The position numbers and the translations under genes are program-made. DNA of 64,000 nt from JALZCH01 sp036400075 (lineage in GTDB: Bacteria > Acidobacteriota > Blastocatellia > Pyrinomonadales > Pyrinomonadaceae), in the NCBI GenBank assembly GCA_036400075.1, contig DASWLV010000002.1, forward strand, positions 1 to 64,000. The letters run 5' to 3'. The notes beneath the pieces were generated by a model that did no database searches, had not been told where the DNA came from, and saw only the letters and a list, made by a program, of their open reading frames with translations. This document shows positions 1-8,235 of the stretch, one piece after another (within the stretch, counting starts at the first letter, position 1; the number at the start of each line of letters is the position of its first letter).

Positions 1-87
1 AGATGTTTGCCTTTTTGTTTACCAAATTTGTAATTTTCTTTTACTAGAGCGGTTATGGAATCAGTGTACGGCTAATCAGGCATCACA

Positions 88-155
88 GTCAGTACCGCGA
101 ACGGTAGTGAGCGGGTTTGTTTATTGACCCGCTCACTACCGTTCGCGGTACTGAC
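88..155. repeat. 29-bp perfect inverted repeat (REP/MITE-like)
   Basis: Bases 88-116 and 127-155 are exact reverse complements of each other (29 bp) around a 10-base loop. The arm contains TACCGCGAACGGTAGTGAGC, itself nearly symmetrical. There is no T-tract on either side, so it is not a classical terminator. It lies just downstream of the minus-strand zinc-ribbon gene. The style resembles dispersed REP-like palindromes, but no second copy occurs in this window, so repeat-family membership is inference. Confidence 0.75.
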
Positions 156-179
156 ACGGACATATTGTGTTGATTCGCT

Positions 180-395
180 CTAATCGGATTGATAGCGCGT
201 TTTGCAGTTCGGGCATTCAAGCATATTTTTAGATTTGCCAATCGGAATTACAGGCAAAACAAAAAACAGCGTGATGTAATTTCTGCCGCTTTTCCTGATA
301 AATTGCCCCGAAAAGCCGCAGCGGTCGCAGCGATGCTGTTCGGCGGTTTTCTCGGAACCCGAAACGTTGAATTTTGTACCGGCAATTAAAATCAT
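180..395 (-). CDS. small zinc-ribbon protein
   Basis: A 71-residue protein with two Cys pairs, CDRC at about residues 23-26 and CPNC at about 61-64, which fit a single treble-clef or zinc-ribbon fold. Between them is a hydrophobic stretch (YITLFFVLPVIPIG) that could be a core strand or a short membrane-associated segment. It is cytosolic or membrane-peripheral and its partner is unknown. It starts at ATG 395 with a GGTAAG ribosome site and lies 33 bp downstream of enolase on the same strand, so the two are probably cotranscribed. Zinc-ribbon membership is clear from the Cys spacing; no function can be assigned. Confidence 0.75.
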   Translation of the reverse strand: MILIAGTKFNVSGSEKTAEQHRCDRCGFSGQFIRKSGRNYITLFFVLPVIPIGKSKNMLECPNCKTRYQSD

Positions 396-428
396 AATTA
401 CTTACCATACGCCGTTTTCCGCGAACTT

Positions 429-1718
429 TTAAGCCTTAATTTGATAAAATGCTTTGCGACCTAAATATTTTGCGGCGCTTCCCAAATCTTCTTCGATTCT
501 GAGCAGTTGATTGTATTTCGCAATTCTGTCCGAACGCGAAAGCGAGCCGGTTTTGATTTGTCCGGCGTTCGTTGCGACGGCTAAATCTGCAATGAAATGG
601 TCTTCGGTTTCGCCCGAACGATGCGAGATAACCGCCGTCATATTGTTGGTTTTGGCGAGTTCGATTGCGTCCAAAGTTTCCGTCAGCGTCCCGATTTGAT
701 TGACTTTAATCAAAATCGAATTTGCCGCGCCGGTGTCAATTCCTTTTTGCAAAAACTCGACGTTTGTCACAAACAAATCGTCGCCGACAAGCTGAAGTCT
801 TTTGCCCAATTGCTGTGTGATTTTCTGCCAACCGTCCCAATCGCTTTCCGCCAGCCCGTCTTCAATCGAGATGATCGGATATTTGTTCACCCAATCCGTC
901 CAATAAGCAATCATTTCGTCAGACGACAGAACACGTTTGTCCGATTTTTTGAAAACATAATTTGAGCCATCATAAAATTCACTCGCAGCCGGGTCGAGCG
1001 CGAGCATCACATCTTCGCCAGCCGTGTACCCTGCGGCTTCGATTGCTTCCAAAATCGTCTCAATCGCTTCTTCATTTGATTTCAAATTCGGCGCAAAACC
1101 GCCTTCGTCGCCGACGCCGGTTGCATAGCCGCGCGATTTCAGAACCTTTTTGAGGTTATGAAAAATTTCCGCGCCGATTTGCAGAGCGTGCGAAAAATCT
1201 TCCGCGCCGACCGGCATCACCATAAACTCCTGAAAATCAACGTTGTTGTCGGCGTGCGCGCCGCCGTTCAAAATATTCATCATCGGCACGGGCAGAGTTT
1301 TCGCGTTGACGCCGCCGAGATAGCGATAAAGTGGCATTTCCAAATAAGCCGCCGCTGCCCGCGCCGTTGCCAATGAAACTGCCAGCAAAGCGTTTGCGCC
1401 GAGGTTTGATTTATTCGATGTTCCGTCCAAAGCGAGCAACACTTCGTCAATCAAATTCTGGTCGAGCGCATCCATCGCTTCCAGCTCGTAGGAAATTTTT
1501 TCGTTGACGTTTTCGACCGCTTGCTGAACGCCTTTTCCCAAATATCTGTCATCGTCGCCGTCGCGCAATTCGACGGCTTCGTGTTCGCCGGTCGAAGCAC
1601 CCGAAGGCACGGCGGCGCGACCGGTTTCGCCCGATTCCAAAACAACTTCCGCCTCAACCGTAGGATTTCCGCGCGAATCCAGAATCTCGCGCGCCGTCAC
1701 GCTTTCAATCAAACTCAT
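429..1718 (-). CDS. eno: enolase (phosphopyruvate hydratase)
   Basis: Enolase interconverts 2-phosphoglycerate and phosphoenolpyruvate in glycolysis and needs Mg2+. At 429 residues it has the usual bacterial length. Family signatures are present in order: SGASTGEHEA near residue 39, the GDEGGFAP segment at 203-210, metal-binding SIEDGL near 284, and SHRSGETED from 365. The ATG is preceded by GGAGAA about nine bases upstream. Pyruvate kinase, the next glycolytic enzyme, is encoded at 8.2-9.7 kb on the other strand but not in the same unit. The small zinc-ribbon gene follows it closely. Confidence 0.98.
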   Translation of the reverse strand: MSLIESVTAREILDSRGNPTVEAEVVLESGETGRAAVPSGASTGEHEAVELRDGDDDRYLGKGVQQAVENVNEKISYELEAMDALDQNLIDEVLLALDGTSNKSNLGANALLAVSLATARAAAAYLEMPLYRYLGGVNAKTLPVPMMNILNGGAHADNNVDFQEFMVMPVGAEDFSHALQIGAEIFHNLKKVLKSRGYATGVGDEGGFAPNLKSNEEAIETILEAIEAAGYTAGEDVMLALDPAASEFYDGSNYVFKKSDKRVLSSDEMIAYWTDWVNKYPIISIEDGLAESDWDGWQKITQQLGKRLQLVGDDLFVTNVEFLQKGIDTGAANSILIKVNQIGTLTETLDAIELAKTNNMTAVISHRSGETEDHFIADLAVATNAGQIKTGSLSRSDRIAKYNQLLRIEEDLGSAAKYLGRKAFYQIKA

Positions 1719-1755
1719 ATTAAAATTTTCTCCGATATTTATTTACAAGATTTGC

Positions 1756-1845
1756 AACACAGAGACGCCGAGAAACAGAGAATAAAAGAAAGAACGCAGG
1801 ATGCTTAATAATTTTATTTACTCAGCGTCTCTGCGTCTCTGCGTT
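1756..1845. repeat. imperfect inverted repeat of the AACGCAGAG word
   Basis: Bases 1756-1780 pair with 1821-1845 at 20 of 25 positions. The arms are built from an approximately 8-bp word (ACGCAGAG). The same word forms a perfect palindrome at 33359-33425, so this is a second copy of one intergenic element. It lies between the enolase start and the stop of the CNNM/CorC gene, both on the minus strand, and could act as that gene's terminator. Confidence 0.65.
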
Positions 1846-1876
1846 TAATTAATTGTTGAATTTATCACAAATTCTT

Positions 1877-3274
1877 TCAGACTGTCGCTTCCTGAACGGT
1901 TTGGTCTTCGACGACTTTTTCCAGGCGAACCTGTAAAATCCGGCGGCGGTCAACTTTTTCTATGTGGAAAATGTGACCGTTAAAACGCACGTTTTCGCCT
2001 GCCTGCAAAACCTGCCCGGCTTCTGACATTAAAAAACCGGCGATTGTCGTGTAAGCGTCCGATTCCGGGACGTGCAAGCCGAGCCGTTTGTTCAAATCTT
2101 TAACCGCCAGACCGCCGTCGAGCAAATATTTGTCGTTGCCAAGCTCGGCGATTTGCTCGTTGACTTCTTCGTCGTGTTCGTCGGAAATATCGCCGACGAT
2201 TTCTTCCAGAAGGTCTTCGAGCGTGATTATGCCTTCGACGCCGCCGTGTTCGTCAACGACAAAACCAAAGTGAGATTTCGCGGTTTGCATTTGCCGCAAA
2301 ACATCTTCCAAGCGCGCCGAATCAACAATATAAAGCGCTCCCTGCAACACTTTGTCGAGCGAAAATTCATTAGGCTTTAGCAAAAACGGCATTACGTCTT
2401 TGCTGTGAATAAACCCGGCGACGTTATCGAGCGATTCACGGTAAACCGGCAGGCGCGAATAACCGTGCTGCTCAAAAGCGCGCGCGATTTCTTCGAGCGT
2501 GCATTTGTCGGTTATCGCTGCAATCTGAGTGCGCGGAATCATCGCTTCGCGGACGGTTGTTTCCGAAAACTCAAAAACTTTGTTGATTAGCCGCTGTTCT
2601 TCTTTATTGACATGACCGCTTTTGCGCGACATATCAATCAACTGCCGGATTTCTTCTTCGGTGTAAATCGAAGCGTGTTCACTCGTAGCGTGCAGCCCGA
2701 AAGCATTTACAGTTTTTGCGCTCGCCCAATCGAGAGCGTGAATAAACGGCTTGAAGATTTTATAGAAAATCCGCATCGGCAGCGCGGTAGCTAAAGCGAC
2801 GCGCTCGGCTAACTGCAAACCGAACATCTTCGGCGCCTGTTCGCCCAAAACGATATGAAGAATAGTCACGCCGACGATTGAGATAAAAATCGAGACGAAA
2901 TGAATTGTTGCCGGAGATAATCCAGCCCGCGTCAGCGACGGTTCGATTAAAGCCGCAACAGCCGGTTCGCCGAGCATACCGAGAGCGAGGGAAGCGACCG
3001 TGATGCCGAGCTGCGACGCGGAAAGATAGGCGCTGAGGTTATCGAGCAGATTTAAAAGACGTTCTGCGCTGGCGTTGCCTTCGGCGGCAAGCGCTTCGAT
3101 GCGCGAGCGGCGAACGCCGACAAATGCGAATTCCGCAGCGACGAAAAATCCGTTGACGGCAACCAGAACTAAAATGGAAACAAGCTTGATGGTAATCCAA
3201 ACCCAGGATTCGGGCGCGGCTTGCGTTGCCGTTTCAGCCACAAGAAGTAAGATTGTACTGGCAGGTTCGTCCAT
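1877..3274 (-). CDS. CNNM/HlyC-CorC family membrane protein with CBS domains
   Basis: A 465-residue inner-membrane protein. After a short periplasmic N-terminus come a DUF21/CNNM transmembrane domain (about residues 25-200, with the NGFFVAAEFAFVGVRRSR signature), a pair of CBS domains (about 230-350, including REAMIPRT and VDEHGGVEGIITLEDLLEEI), and a C-terminal CorC/HlyC transporter-associated domain (about 365-450). Such proteins are linked to magnesium or cobalt homeostasis, with the CBS pair sensing nucleotides; the old name hemolysin is misleading. No clear Shine-Dalgarno site precedes the ATG at 3274. No neighbour indicates a specific substrate. Confidence 0.9.
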   Translation of the reverse strand: MDEPASTILLLVAETATQAAPESWVWITIKLVSILVLVAVNGFFVAAEFAFVGVRRSRIEALAAEGNASAERLLNLLDNLSAYLSASQLGITVASLALGMLGEPAVAALIEPSLTRAGLSPATIHFVSIFISIVGVTILHIVLGEQAPKMFGLQLAERVALATALPMRIFYKIFKPFIHALDWASAKTVNAFGLHATSEHASIYTEEEIRQLIDMSRKSGHVNKEEQRLINKVFEFSETTVREAMIPRTQIAAITDKCTLEEIARAFEQHGYSRLPVYRESLDNVAGFIHSKDVMPFLLKPNEFSLDKVLQGALYIVDSARLEDVLRQMQTAKSHFGFVVDEHGGVEGIITLEDLLEEIVGDISDEHDEEVNEQIAELGNDKYLLDGGLAVKDLNKRLGLHVPESDAYTTIAGFLMSEAGQVLQAGENVRFNGHIFHIEKVDRRRILQVRLEKVVEDQTVQEATV

Positions 3275-3373
3275 TGCTAAATCAAAAAAGGGAGTTGGTT
3301 AAAATATCCTTTCATTAAAAAATAAATTCTGTCCTTGATTATAACACGCTCAAATCTGTCTGATAAAAGATTT

Positions 3374-3955
3374 TCATACGGAAACGCGCCAAACGTCGTC
3401 TAAAATCTCTAAAATCAACGGTTGACATGACCCGCAGCCGCCGCCCGCATTGCAATTTGCGGTCACTTCTTCAACGCTCGTCAACCCGTTTTTAACAATC
3501 GCCGTTTCAATCCGGGTTTCGGAAACGCCGAAACAAGTGCATATCAAAGCGTCGTCACCATTCCAGCTTTCGAGCTTTGCGGCTCGATAATCGTTAATCG
3601 CCGTGCGCAGAGCTTCCAGAGACAGTTCGAGACAATGCCTTCGTTGAGAAGGGAATTGGTTGTCAAAATCTGCGGCAAACAAATTTTCGTTTGCGCGAAC
3701 GGCTTTCCCGATTTCCGCAAATTCTTTGTTTTTGATTTCGTCGCATAGCGAATCAACCGCCGCAAACAGAAAACCGCAGCCGGCGGCTTGAAACTTTGCG
3801 GCTACAATTTTTCCGTCTTCAATTTGCAAAAACAATTTCAAAGCCGCGCCGCAGACAAACGAACCGCTCGCGCCTCCTGCATCCGGCGACTCGATTTTTC
3901 CGGCATTCATCGGTTCAAGAAAACGCTCGTTGATTTTCGGCGGATAAAAGTTCAT
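3374..3955 (-). CDS. NifU-like scaffold fused to a BFD-like [2Fe-2S] domain
   Basis: Starting at ATG 3955 the protein is 193 residues. Residues 1-125 resemble IscU/NifU-N, the scaffold on which Fe-S clusters are built, with the three scaffold cysteines at C35, C60 and C108. The C-terminal part (about 135-190) is a bacterioferritin-associated-ferredoxin (BFD/Fer2_BFD) type domain with C139-x-C141 and C174-x2-C177. The usual IscU CGD motif reads CGA here, so the conserved Asp is missing. The frame stays open upstream to 4054, but that would run through the 3996-4102 palindrome, so the inner ATG is preferred. No other isc, suf or nif gene is nearby. It could be a minor Fe-S assembly or cluster-transfer protein. 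Confidence 0.8.
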   Translation of the reverse strand: MNFYPPKINERFLEPMNAGKIESPDAGGASGSFVCGAALKLFLQIEDGKIVAAKFQAAGCGFLFAAVDSLCDEIKNKEFAEIGKAVRANENLFAADFDNQFPSQRRHCLELSLEALRTAINDYRAAKLESWNGDDALICTCFGVSETRIETAIVKNGLTSVEEVTANCNAGGGCGSCQPLILEILDDVWRVSV

Positions 3956-3995
3956 CAAAAGAAAAATTGTACAAGTGAACGGGCTAAATTTAAGC

Positions 3996-4102
3996 TGGGA
4001 GCGCGGATGTCCACATCCGCAATGAGCGCGAAAGCGCGAAAATTCATCGCGCAATTCGTTTGTCTCGCGACAAACGTGCGGATGTGGACATCCGCGCTCC
4101 CA
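3996..4102. mobile_element. 107-bp MITE-like compound palindrome
   Basis: The outer arms 3996-4020 and 4078-4102 are perfect 25-bp reverse complements. Each arm also holds a self-complementary core (GCGGATGT-2-ACATCCGC). Inside lie a GCGCG-rich hairpin (about 4025-4037) and an exact 8-bp hairpin, CGTTTGTC...GACAAACG. The nested design with sharp ends between unrelated genes suggests a non-autonomous palindromic element rather than a terminator. It carries no coding capacity and I cannot identify a target-site duplication with confidence. Confidence 0.6.
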
Positions 4103-4180
4103 ACAATTTAGTAATTCCGTAGCTGATAAATTTCGGATTTCAACTTTCGCAAAACGGTTGTGTACAATATCGAATTAAAT

Positions 4181-4762
4181 ATGATTCTCGCAAAACATAG
4201 TTTCAAATTATCATTCGTTTTCCTTGTTTGTCTGATTTTAACCGCTTGTATGAGCGAATCGGAAAAACTCGCGCGCTCGAAGATGCCGAACAATCAAATG
4301 CCGAAAACCTCAAAGCCGATGCCGCCGATTGACGTTGATCCGAATAGTTTCGGCTGGCGCTTGATTGACGGGCAGCGGCAAAAGCTCGCGGATTATCGCG
4401 GCAAAGCCGTCATTTTGGATTTTTGGGCGACGTATTGCCCGCCCTGCATCGAAGGCATTCCGCATTTTAACGATTTGAAACGACGTTATGAATCCGAAGG
4501 CTTGCAAATCGTCGGTCTGCATGTCGGCGGAGAAGAAGACAAACCGAAAATCCCCGAATTTGTCGAAAAACTGCAAATCTCTTACAACCTCGCTTATCCC
4601 GACAATGGATTTTCAGATTTTTATCTGCAAGGCGACAGCCGCATTCCGCAAACTCTCGTTTTCGACCGCGACGGTCAGCTCGTCGAACAATTCGTCGGTT
4701 TTACGCCCGAAATAAAAGAAGGAATTGACGCGGCGGTTCTACAGGCATTAAAAAAACAATAA
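4181..4762 (+). CDS. TlpA-like thioredoxin-fold lipoprotein
   Basis: A 193-residue exported thiol oxidoreductase-like protein. The N-terminus has a signal sequence ending in the lipobox LTAC with C23 as the lipidated cysteine. A TlpA/ResA-type thioredoxin domain follows (about 55-190) with the redox motif WATYCPPC (C86, C89) and the cis-Pro region SRIPQTLVFDRDG. It would reduce or hold disulfides on the periplasmic side of a membrane. ATG 4181 was chosen over an upstream GTG because it gives a normal signal peptide. The stop lies four bases before the GH15 start, so the two genes look cotranscribed, although no functional link is known. Confidence 0.9.
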   Translation: MILAKHSFKLSFVFLVCLILTACMSESEKLARSKMPNNQMPKTSKPMPPIDVDPNSFGWRLIDGQRQKLADYRGKAVILDFWATYCPPCIEGIPHFNDLKRRYESEGLQIVGLHVGGEEDKPKIPEFVEKLQISYNLAYPDNGFSDFYLQGDSRIPQTLVFDRDGQLVEQFVGFTPEIKEGIDAAVLQALKKQ

Positions 4763-4766
4763 TTTA

Positions 4767-6767
4767 ATGAGAGATATTCCAGTCGGAAACGGCTCTTTGC
4801 TCGTCACGTTTGACGACCGCTATCAAATCCGCGACATCTATTTTCCGCGCGTCGGGCAGGAAAATCACACCGAAGGTCACGCCTGTCGTTTCGGCATTTG
4901 GGCGGACGGCGAATTTTCATGGATTTCAGAAGACGACTGGCAGCGCGAATTGCGTTATTTGCCCGAAACTCTGGTGACGGACGTTCGTCTCAGAAATGAA
5001 AAATTAGGACTCGAAATCGTTTGCAGCGATACGGTTGACAGCCGCGAAAACATTTTCCTGCGCCGCATCCGAGTCAGAAATCTGCTCGACCGCGAACGCA
5101 GCGTGCGCCTTTTCCTGCATCACGATTTTTACATTTCAGAAAATCCGGTCGGCAACACGGCGTTTTATGACCCGGAAACTCGCGCGCTCATTCATTACAA
5201 AGCCAACCGTTATTTTTTGGTGAACACCGCGCCCGCTTTCGAGATGTTTGCCACCGGGCGCAAAGGCGTTCCCGGCAGTGAAGGAACCTGGCGAGACGCA
5301 GAGGACGGTTTTTTGAGTCAGGCGTCAATCACCGAAGGCTCGGTTGATTCGACAATCGGCGTCCGGCTCGTTCTTGCGCCTGCGGCAACCGAAGAGGTTT
5401 TTTACTGGATTTGCGCGGGCAAATCGCAAAAGGAAGTTTGCGATTTAAACGAAATCGTGCAGCGAAACACGCCGCGCCGCGTTTTGGATGAAACCGAAAA
5501 TTACTGGCGCGCGTGGGTCAACAAAAACGAAATTAATTTCAACGATTTGTCGCCGGAAATCGTCGAGCTGTTCAAACGCTCGCTTTTGATAGTTCGGACG
5601 CAGATTGATAACGGCGGCGCGATTCTGGCGGCGAACGATTCGGACGTGGCGCTGCGCGCGACCGATCATTACAGTTATCTCTGGACGCGCGACGGCGCGC
5701 TTGTCGCTTATGCTCTGGATTTGGCTGGCTATTCGATTCTGACGCGCTCGTTTTTCGATTTGTGCGGCAGAATTATTCACGAAAAAGGATATTTTGCTCA
5801 GAAATACAACCCGGACGGCTCGCTCGCTTCGGGCTGGCACGCGGTTTGGGATTCGTTTGCGAGTAAACCGCAGCTTCCGATTCAGGAAGACGAAACCGCG
5901 CTTGTGTTGTGGGCTTTGTGGCAGCACTACGACGTATTTCGCGACATCGAATTTGTCCGACGCCATTATCGCTCGCTGATTTTAAAAGCGGCGGATTTTA
6001 TGTGTGAGTTTCGGGATGAAAATCTGAAATTGCCGAATCCTTCGTGGAATTTATGGGAGGACCGGCGCGGGATTCACACTTTCACCTGCGCTTCGGTTGC
6101 CGGCGGGCTTCATGCTGCCGCAAATTTCGCCGCGCTTTTCGGCGATGACCGGCAAGCGGCAAAATATGAAACCGCCGCCGCCGAAATCGTGATTGCAATG
6201 CGCGAGCATCTTTACAGCCCGTCGCTCAGAAGATTCATCCGCGCTCTGATGCCCGACGGAAACGGCGGTTTTTACGCCGATACGGCGATTGACGCTTCGC
6301 TTTTCGGGACGTTTTATTTCGGCGCGCTTTCGGCGCAGGATGAAATGGTGCAGAACACGATGCGCGCCGTCGAACAGCGTTTGTGGACGCAAACCGAAAT
6401 CGGCGGCGTCGCGCGTTATGAACGTGACGGTTATATGAAAATTTCTGACGATACTGAAAAAATCGCCGGAAATCCCTGGTTTATCTGCACACTTTGGCTG
6501 GCGGATTATCGAATCGCGGTGGCGCAAAAAAAAGAGGATTTACGCGGCGCGCTCGAAATTCTCGAATGGACGACGGAACGCGCCGCGCTCTCCGGCATTT
6601 TAGCGGAACAAGTCAATCCTTTGACAGGCGAGCCTGTTTCGGTTTCGCCGCTCACATGGTCGCATTCGACTTTTGTCGCTACGGTGATGAATTATTTGTT
6701 AAAACTAAGCGAATTTGAAACTGATTATCACCCGGATCGCCGCATCACATCATTTAAGAAAATCTGA
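4767..6767 (+). CDS. glycoside hydrolase family 15 (glucoamylase-like)
   Basis: A 666-residue cytoplasmic enzyme without a signal peptide. An N-terminal beta-sandwich (about 1-260) precedes an (alpha/alpha)6 barrel. Barrel hallmarks include SYLWTRDGALVAYALD (about 310), NLWEDRRGIHTFT (about 425-437, candidate catalytic acid), and LAEQVNPLTGE...PLTWSHSTFV (about 608-635, candidate base Glu in AEQ). GH15 enzymes release glucose or related sugars from alpha-glucans, glucodextran or trehalose; the exact substrate cannot be read from the sequence. Lack of a signal suggests action on internal glycogen or trehalose. It is translationally close to the upstream TlpA gene, and the ankyrin gene follows 14 bp later. 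Confidence 0.9.
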   Translation: MRDIPVGNGSLLVTFDDRYQIRDIYFPRVGQENHTEGHACRFGIWADGEFSWISEDDWQRELRYLPETLVTDVRLRNEKLGLEIVCSDTVDSRENIFLRRIRVRNLLDRERSVRLFLHHDFYISENPVGNTAFYDPETRALIHYKANRYFLVNTAPAFEMFATGRKGVPGSEGTWRDAEDGFLSQASITEGSVDSTIGVRLVLAPAATEEVFYWICAGKSQKEVCDLNEIVQRNTPRRVLDETENYWRAWVNKNEINFNDLSPEIVELFKRSLLIVRTQIDNGGAILAANDSDVALRATDHYSYLWTRDGALVAYALDLAGYSILTRSFFDLCGRIIHEKGYFAQKYNPDGSLASGWHAVWDSFASKPQLPIQEDETALVLWALWQHYDVFRDIEFVRRHYRSLILKAADFMCEFRDENLKLPNPSWNLWEDRRGIHTFTCASVAGGLHAAANFAALFGDDRQAAKYETAAAEIVIAMREHLYSPSLRRFIRALMPDGNGGFYADTAIDASLFGTFYFGALSAQDEMVQNTMRAVEQRLWTQTEIGGVARYERDGYMKISDDTEKIAGNPWFICTLWLADYRIAVAQKKEDLRGALEILEWTTERAALSGILAEQVNPLTGEPVSVSPLTWSHSTFVATVMNYLLKLSEFETDYHPDRRITSFKKI

Positions 6768-6781
6768 AAGGCACAACTTAA

Positions 6782-8218
6782 ATGCGACGTTTAACTCTTT
6801 TATTTGCACTAAGCGCCGTTTGCTTCATTACGGCATTTGCCCAAAAGCCCCAGACGCTTTCGGAAAAATTAGCATCCGAAGTTGCAGCCAAATTGCCGGA
6901 ATGGAAATCCGTTGAATCAAAACCGTTTTTTGAACCCGTTTTTAATCACGGTCATACGCCGCCGATCGAAGCCAATCTGTCGAGCGGGAACAGAATCGTC
7001 AGAATAAATATCAGACTTGATGAAACGGCAAATGATTCGGAAGCCGGACGCAATATGATGTCTCCGATGCGTTCGTTTCTAATGCGGTCAATTGTACCGC
7101 CCGGTTATACCGTGCCGAATTTGGGAAAGGAAGCGATGCTGCTTTCTCGCGGAAATGTAGTGGAGATCGGCGTTTCCAAAGCAAATCTTTTCCTGACGAT
7201 TGATTTGACGTTTCCAGAGACGGAAAAAAAGAGCAGAAATGTTTACGACCAAACTCTTGCGCCGAAAGAAGAACAGGAAATTGCGCTTAAAATCGCTCGC
7301 GTAATTACAGACGCCGTTGACGGCGAAAGAACAATTTCGCCTTGCTCGAATAATTTTTACACAATTCGTTTTCCAAACTCGCCGCAAACGCCGGAAGAAA
7401 AACTTTTTGCCGCCGTTTCAAACGCCAGATTTGAAATAATCAAAGAAGTATTGGCGCAAAAACCGAATCTCGATTTTCGTTACGAAACGAACAATTCGTT
7501 TATCAGCTCTTTCGGGCAAGACCAAAACAATATATTGCACGTCGCAGTCAGACAAGGCTGTTTGGATTTCGTTAAAGCAATTGTTGCCGCAGGCGCTGAT
7601 GTTAACGCCGCAAACAATAAAGGCGAAACACCTTTGATGCTGGCAGCGGCAAGCCGGCATTTGGAAATGGTGCGTTTTTTAATCTCTGCGGGCGCTGACG
7701 TAAAAGCCCGCGACAAAGCCGGAAGAAACGCCGCTTATTACTCTTATACTTATCATTACACGCTGAATTATTTGCGGAGCCTGTATAAACAAAAGCCCGA
7801 TGAAGTTGAAAACGCCCGACGCGCCGTTTTGAGTGAATTAACAAAAGCCGGAAACAATTTGCTCGAAACTGCGCCCGATGATAAAGACTCTCTTTTGCTT
7901 GAATTGTTAAAAGATTACAAAGCCAACAAAGATTATGTGAAAGAATTGCTGGACTTCGGCATTGATGTAAACGCTGAGGATTATGAAGGAAATACGGCGC
8001 TGATCATAGCGGTAAATTTTGGCGCAAGAAATGAAAGAAACGAAATAGTTCGCCTGCTCTTAGCCCGCGGCGCAAATCCGAATCAAAAAAACAAAAGAAA
8101 CTTTACCGCCTTATCTGTTGCGCAGCGAGATTTTAATCTTTATAAAAACGACGCTTACACTCTTAAACCTATTTCCGAGCTAATAAATATCTTGAAAGAA
8201 GCGGGCGCAATCGAATAA
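6782..8218 (+). CDS. secreted ankyrin-repeat protein
   Basis: A 478-residue protein with an N-terminal signal peptide ending near AFAQ (about 21). Residues 25-195 form an unrecognised domain. Ankyrin repeats follow: at least three units about residues 200-325 (with HVAVRQG, TPLMLAAASRHLEMVRFLISAGADVKARD) and another pair at about 370-450 (TALIIAVNF...LLLARGANPNQKN). These mediate protein binding, here presumably in the periplasm. It lies in the TlpA-GH15-ankyrin-pyk run with short gaps. The partner is unknown. The ankyrin assignment is firm; the role is not. Confidence 0.85.
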   Translation: MRRLTLLFALSAVCFITAFAQKPQTLSEKLASEVAAKLPEWKSVESKPFFEPVFNHGHTPPIEANLSSGNRIVRINIRLDETANDSEAGRNMMSPMRSFLMRSIVPPGYTVPNLGKEAMLLSRGNVVEIGVSKANLFLTIDLTFPETEKKSRNVYDQTLAPKEEQEIALKIARVITDAVDGERTISPCSNNFYTIRFPNSPQTPEEKLFAAVSNARFEIIKEVLAQKPNLDFRYETNNSFISSFGQDQNNILHVAVRQGCLDFVKAIVAAGADVNAANNKGETPLMLAAASRHLEMVRFLISAGADVKARDKAGRNAAYYSYTYHYTLNYLRSLYKQKPDEVENARRAVLSELTKAGNNLLETAPDDKDSLLLELLKDYKANKDYVKELLDFGIDVNAEDYEGNTALIIAVNFGARNERNEIVRLLLARGANPNQKNKRNFTALSVAQRDFNLYKNDAYTLKPISELINILKEAGAIE

Positions 8219-8235
8219 TTGTTATATTAGAAAAT

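Noticed and set aside
6051..6527. Long open frames opposite GH15, ileS, cusA, pilB and other genes
   Set aside because: These arise from the codon bias of the true genes on the opposite strand; none has a signal, motif or ribosome site, and the sense genes have clear family signatures.
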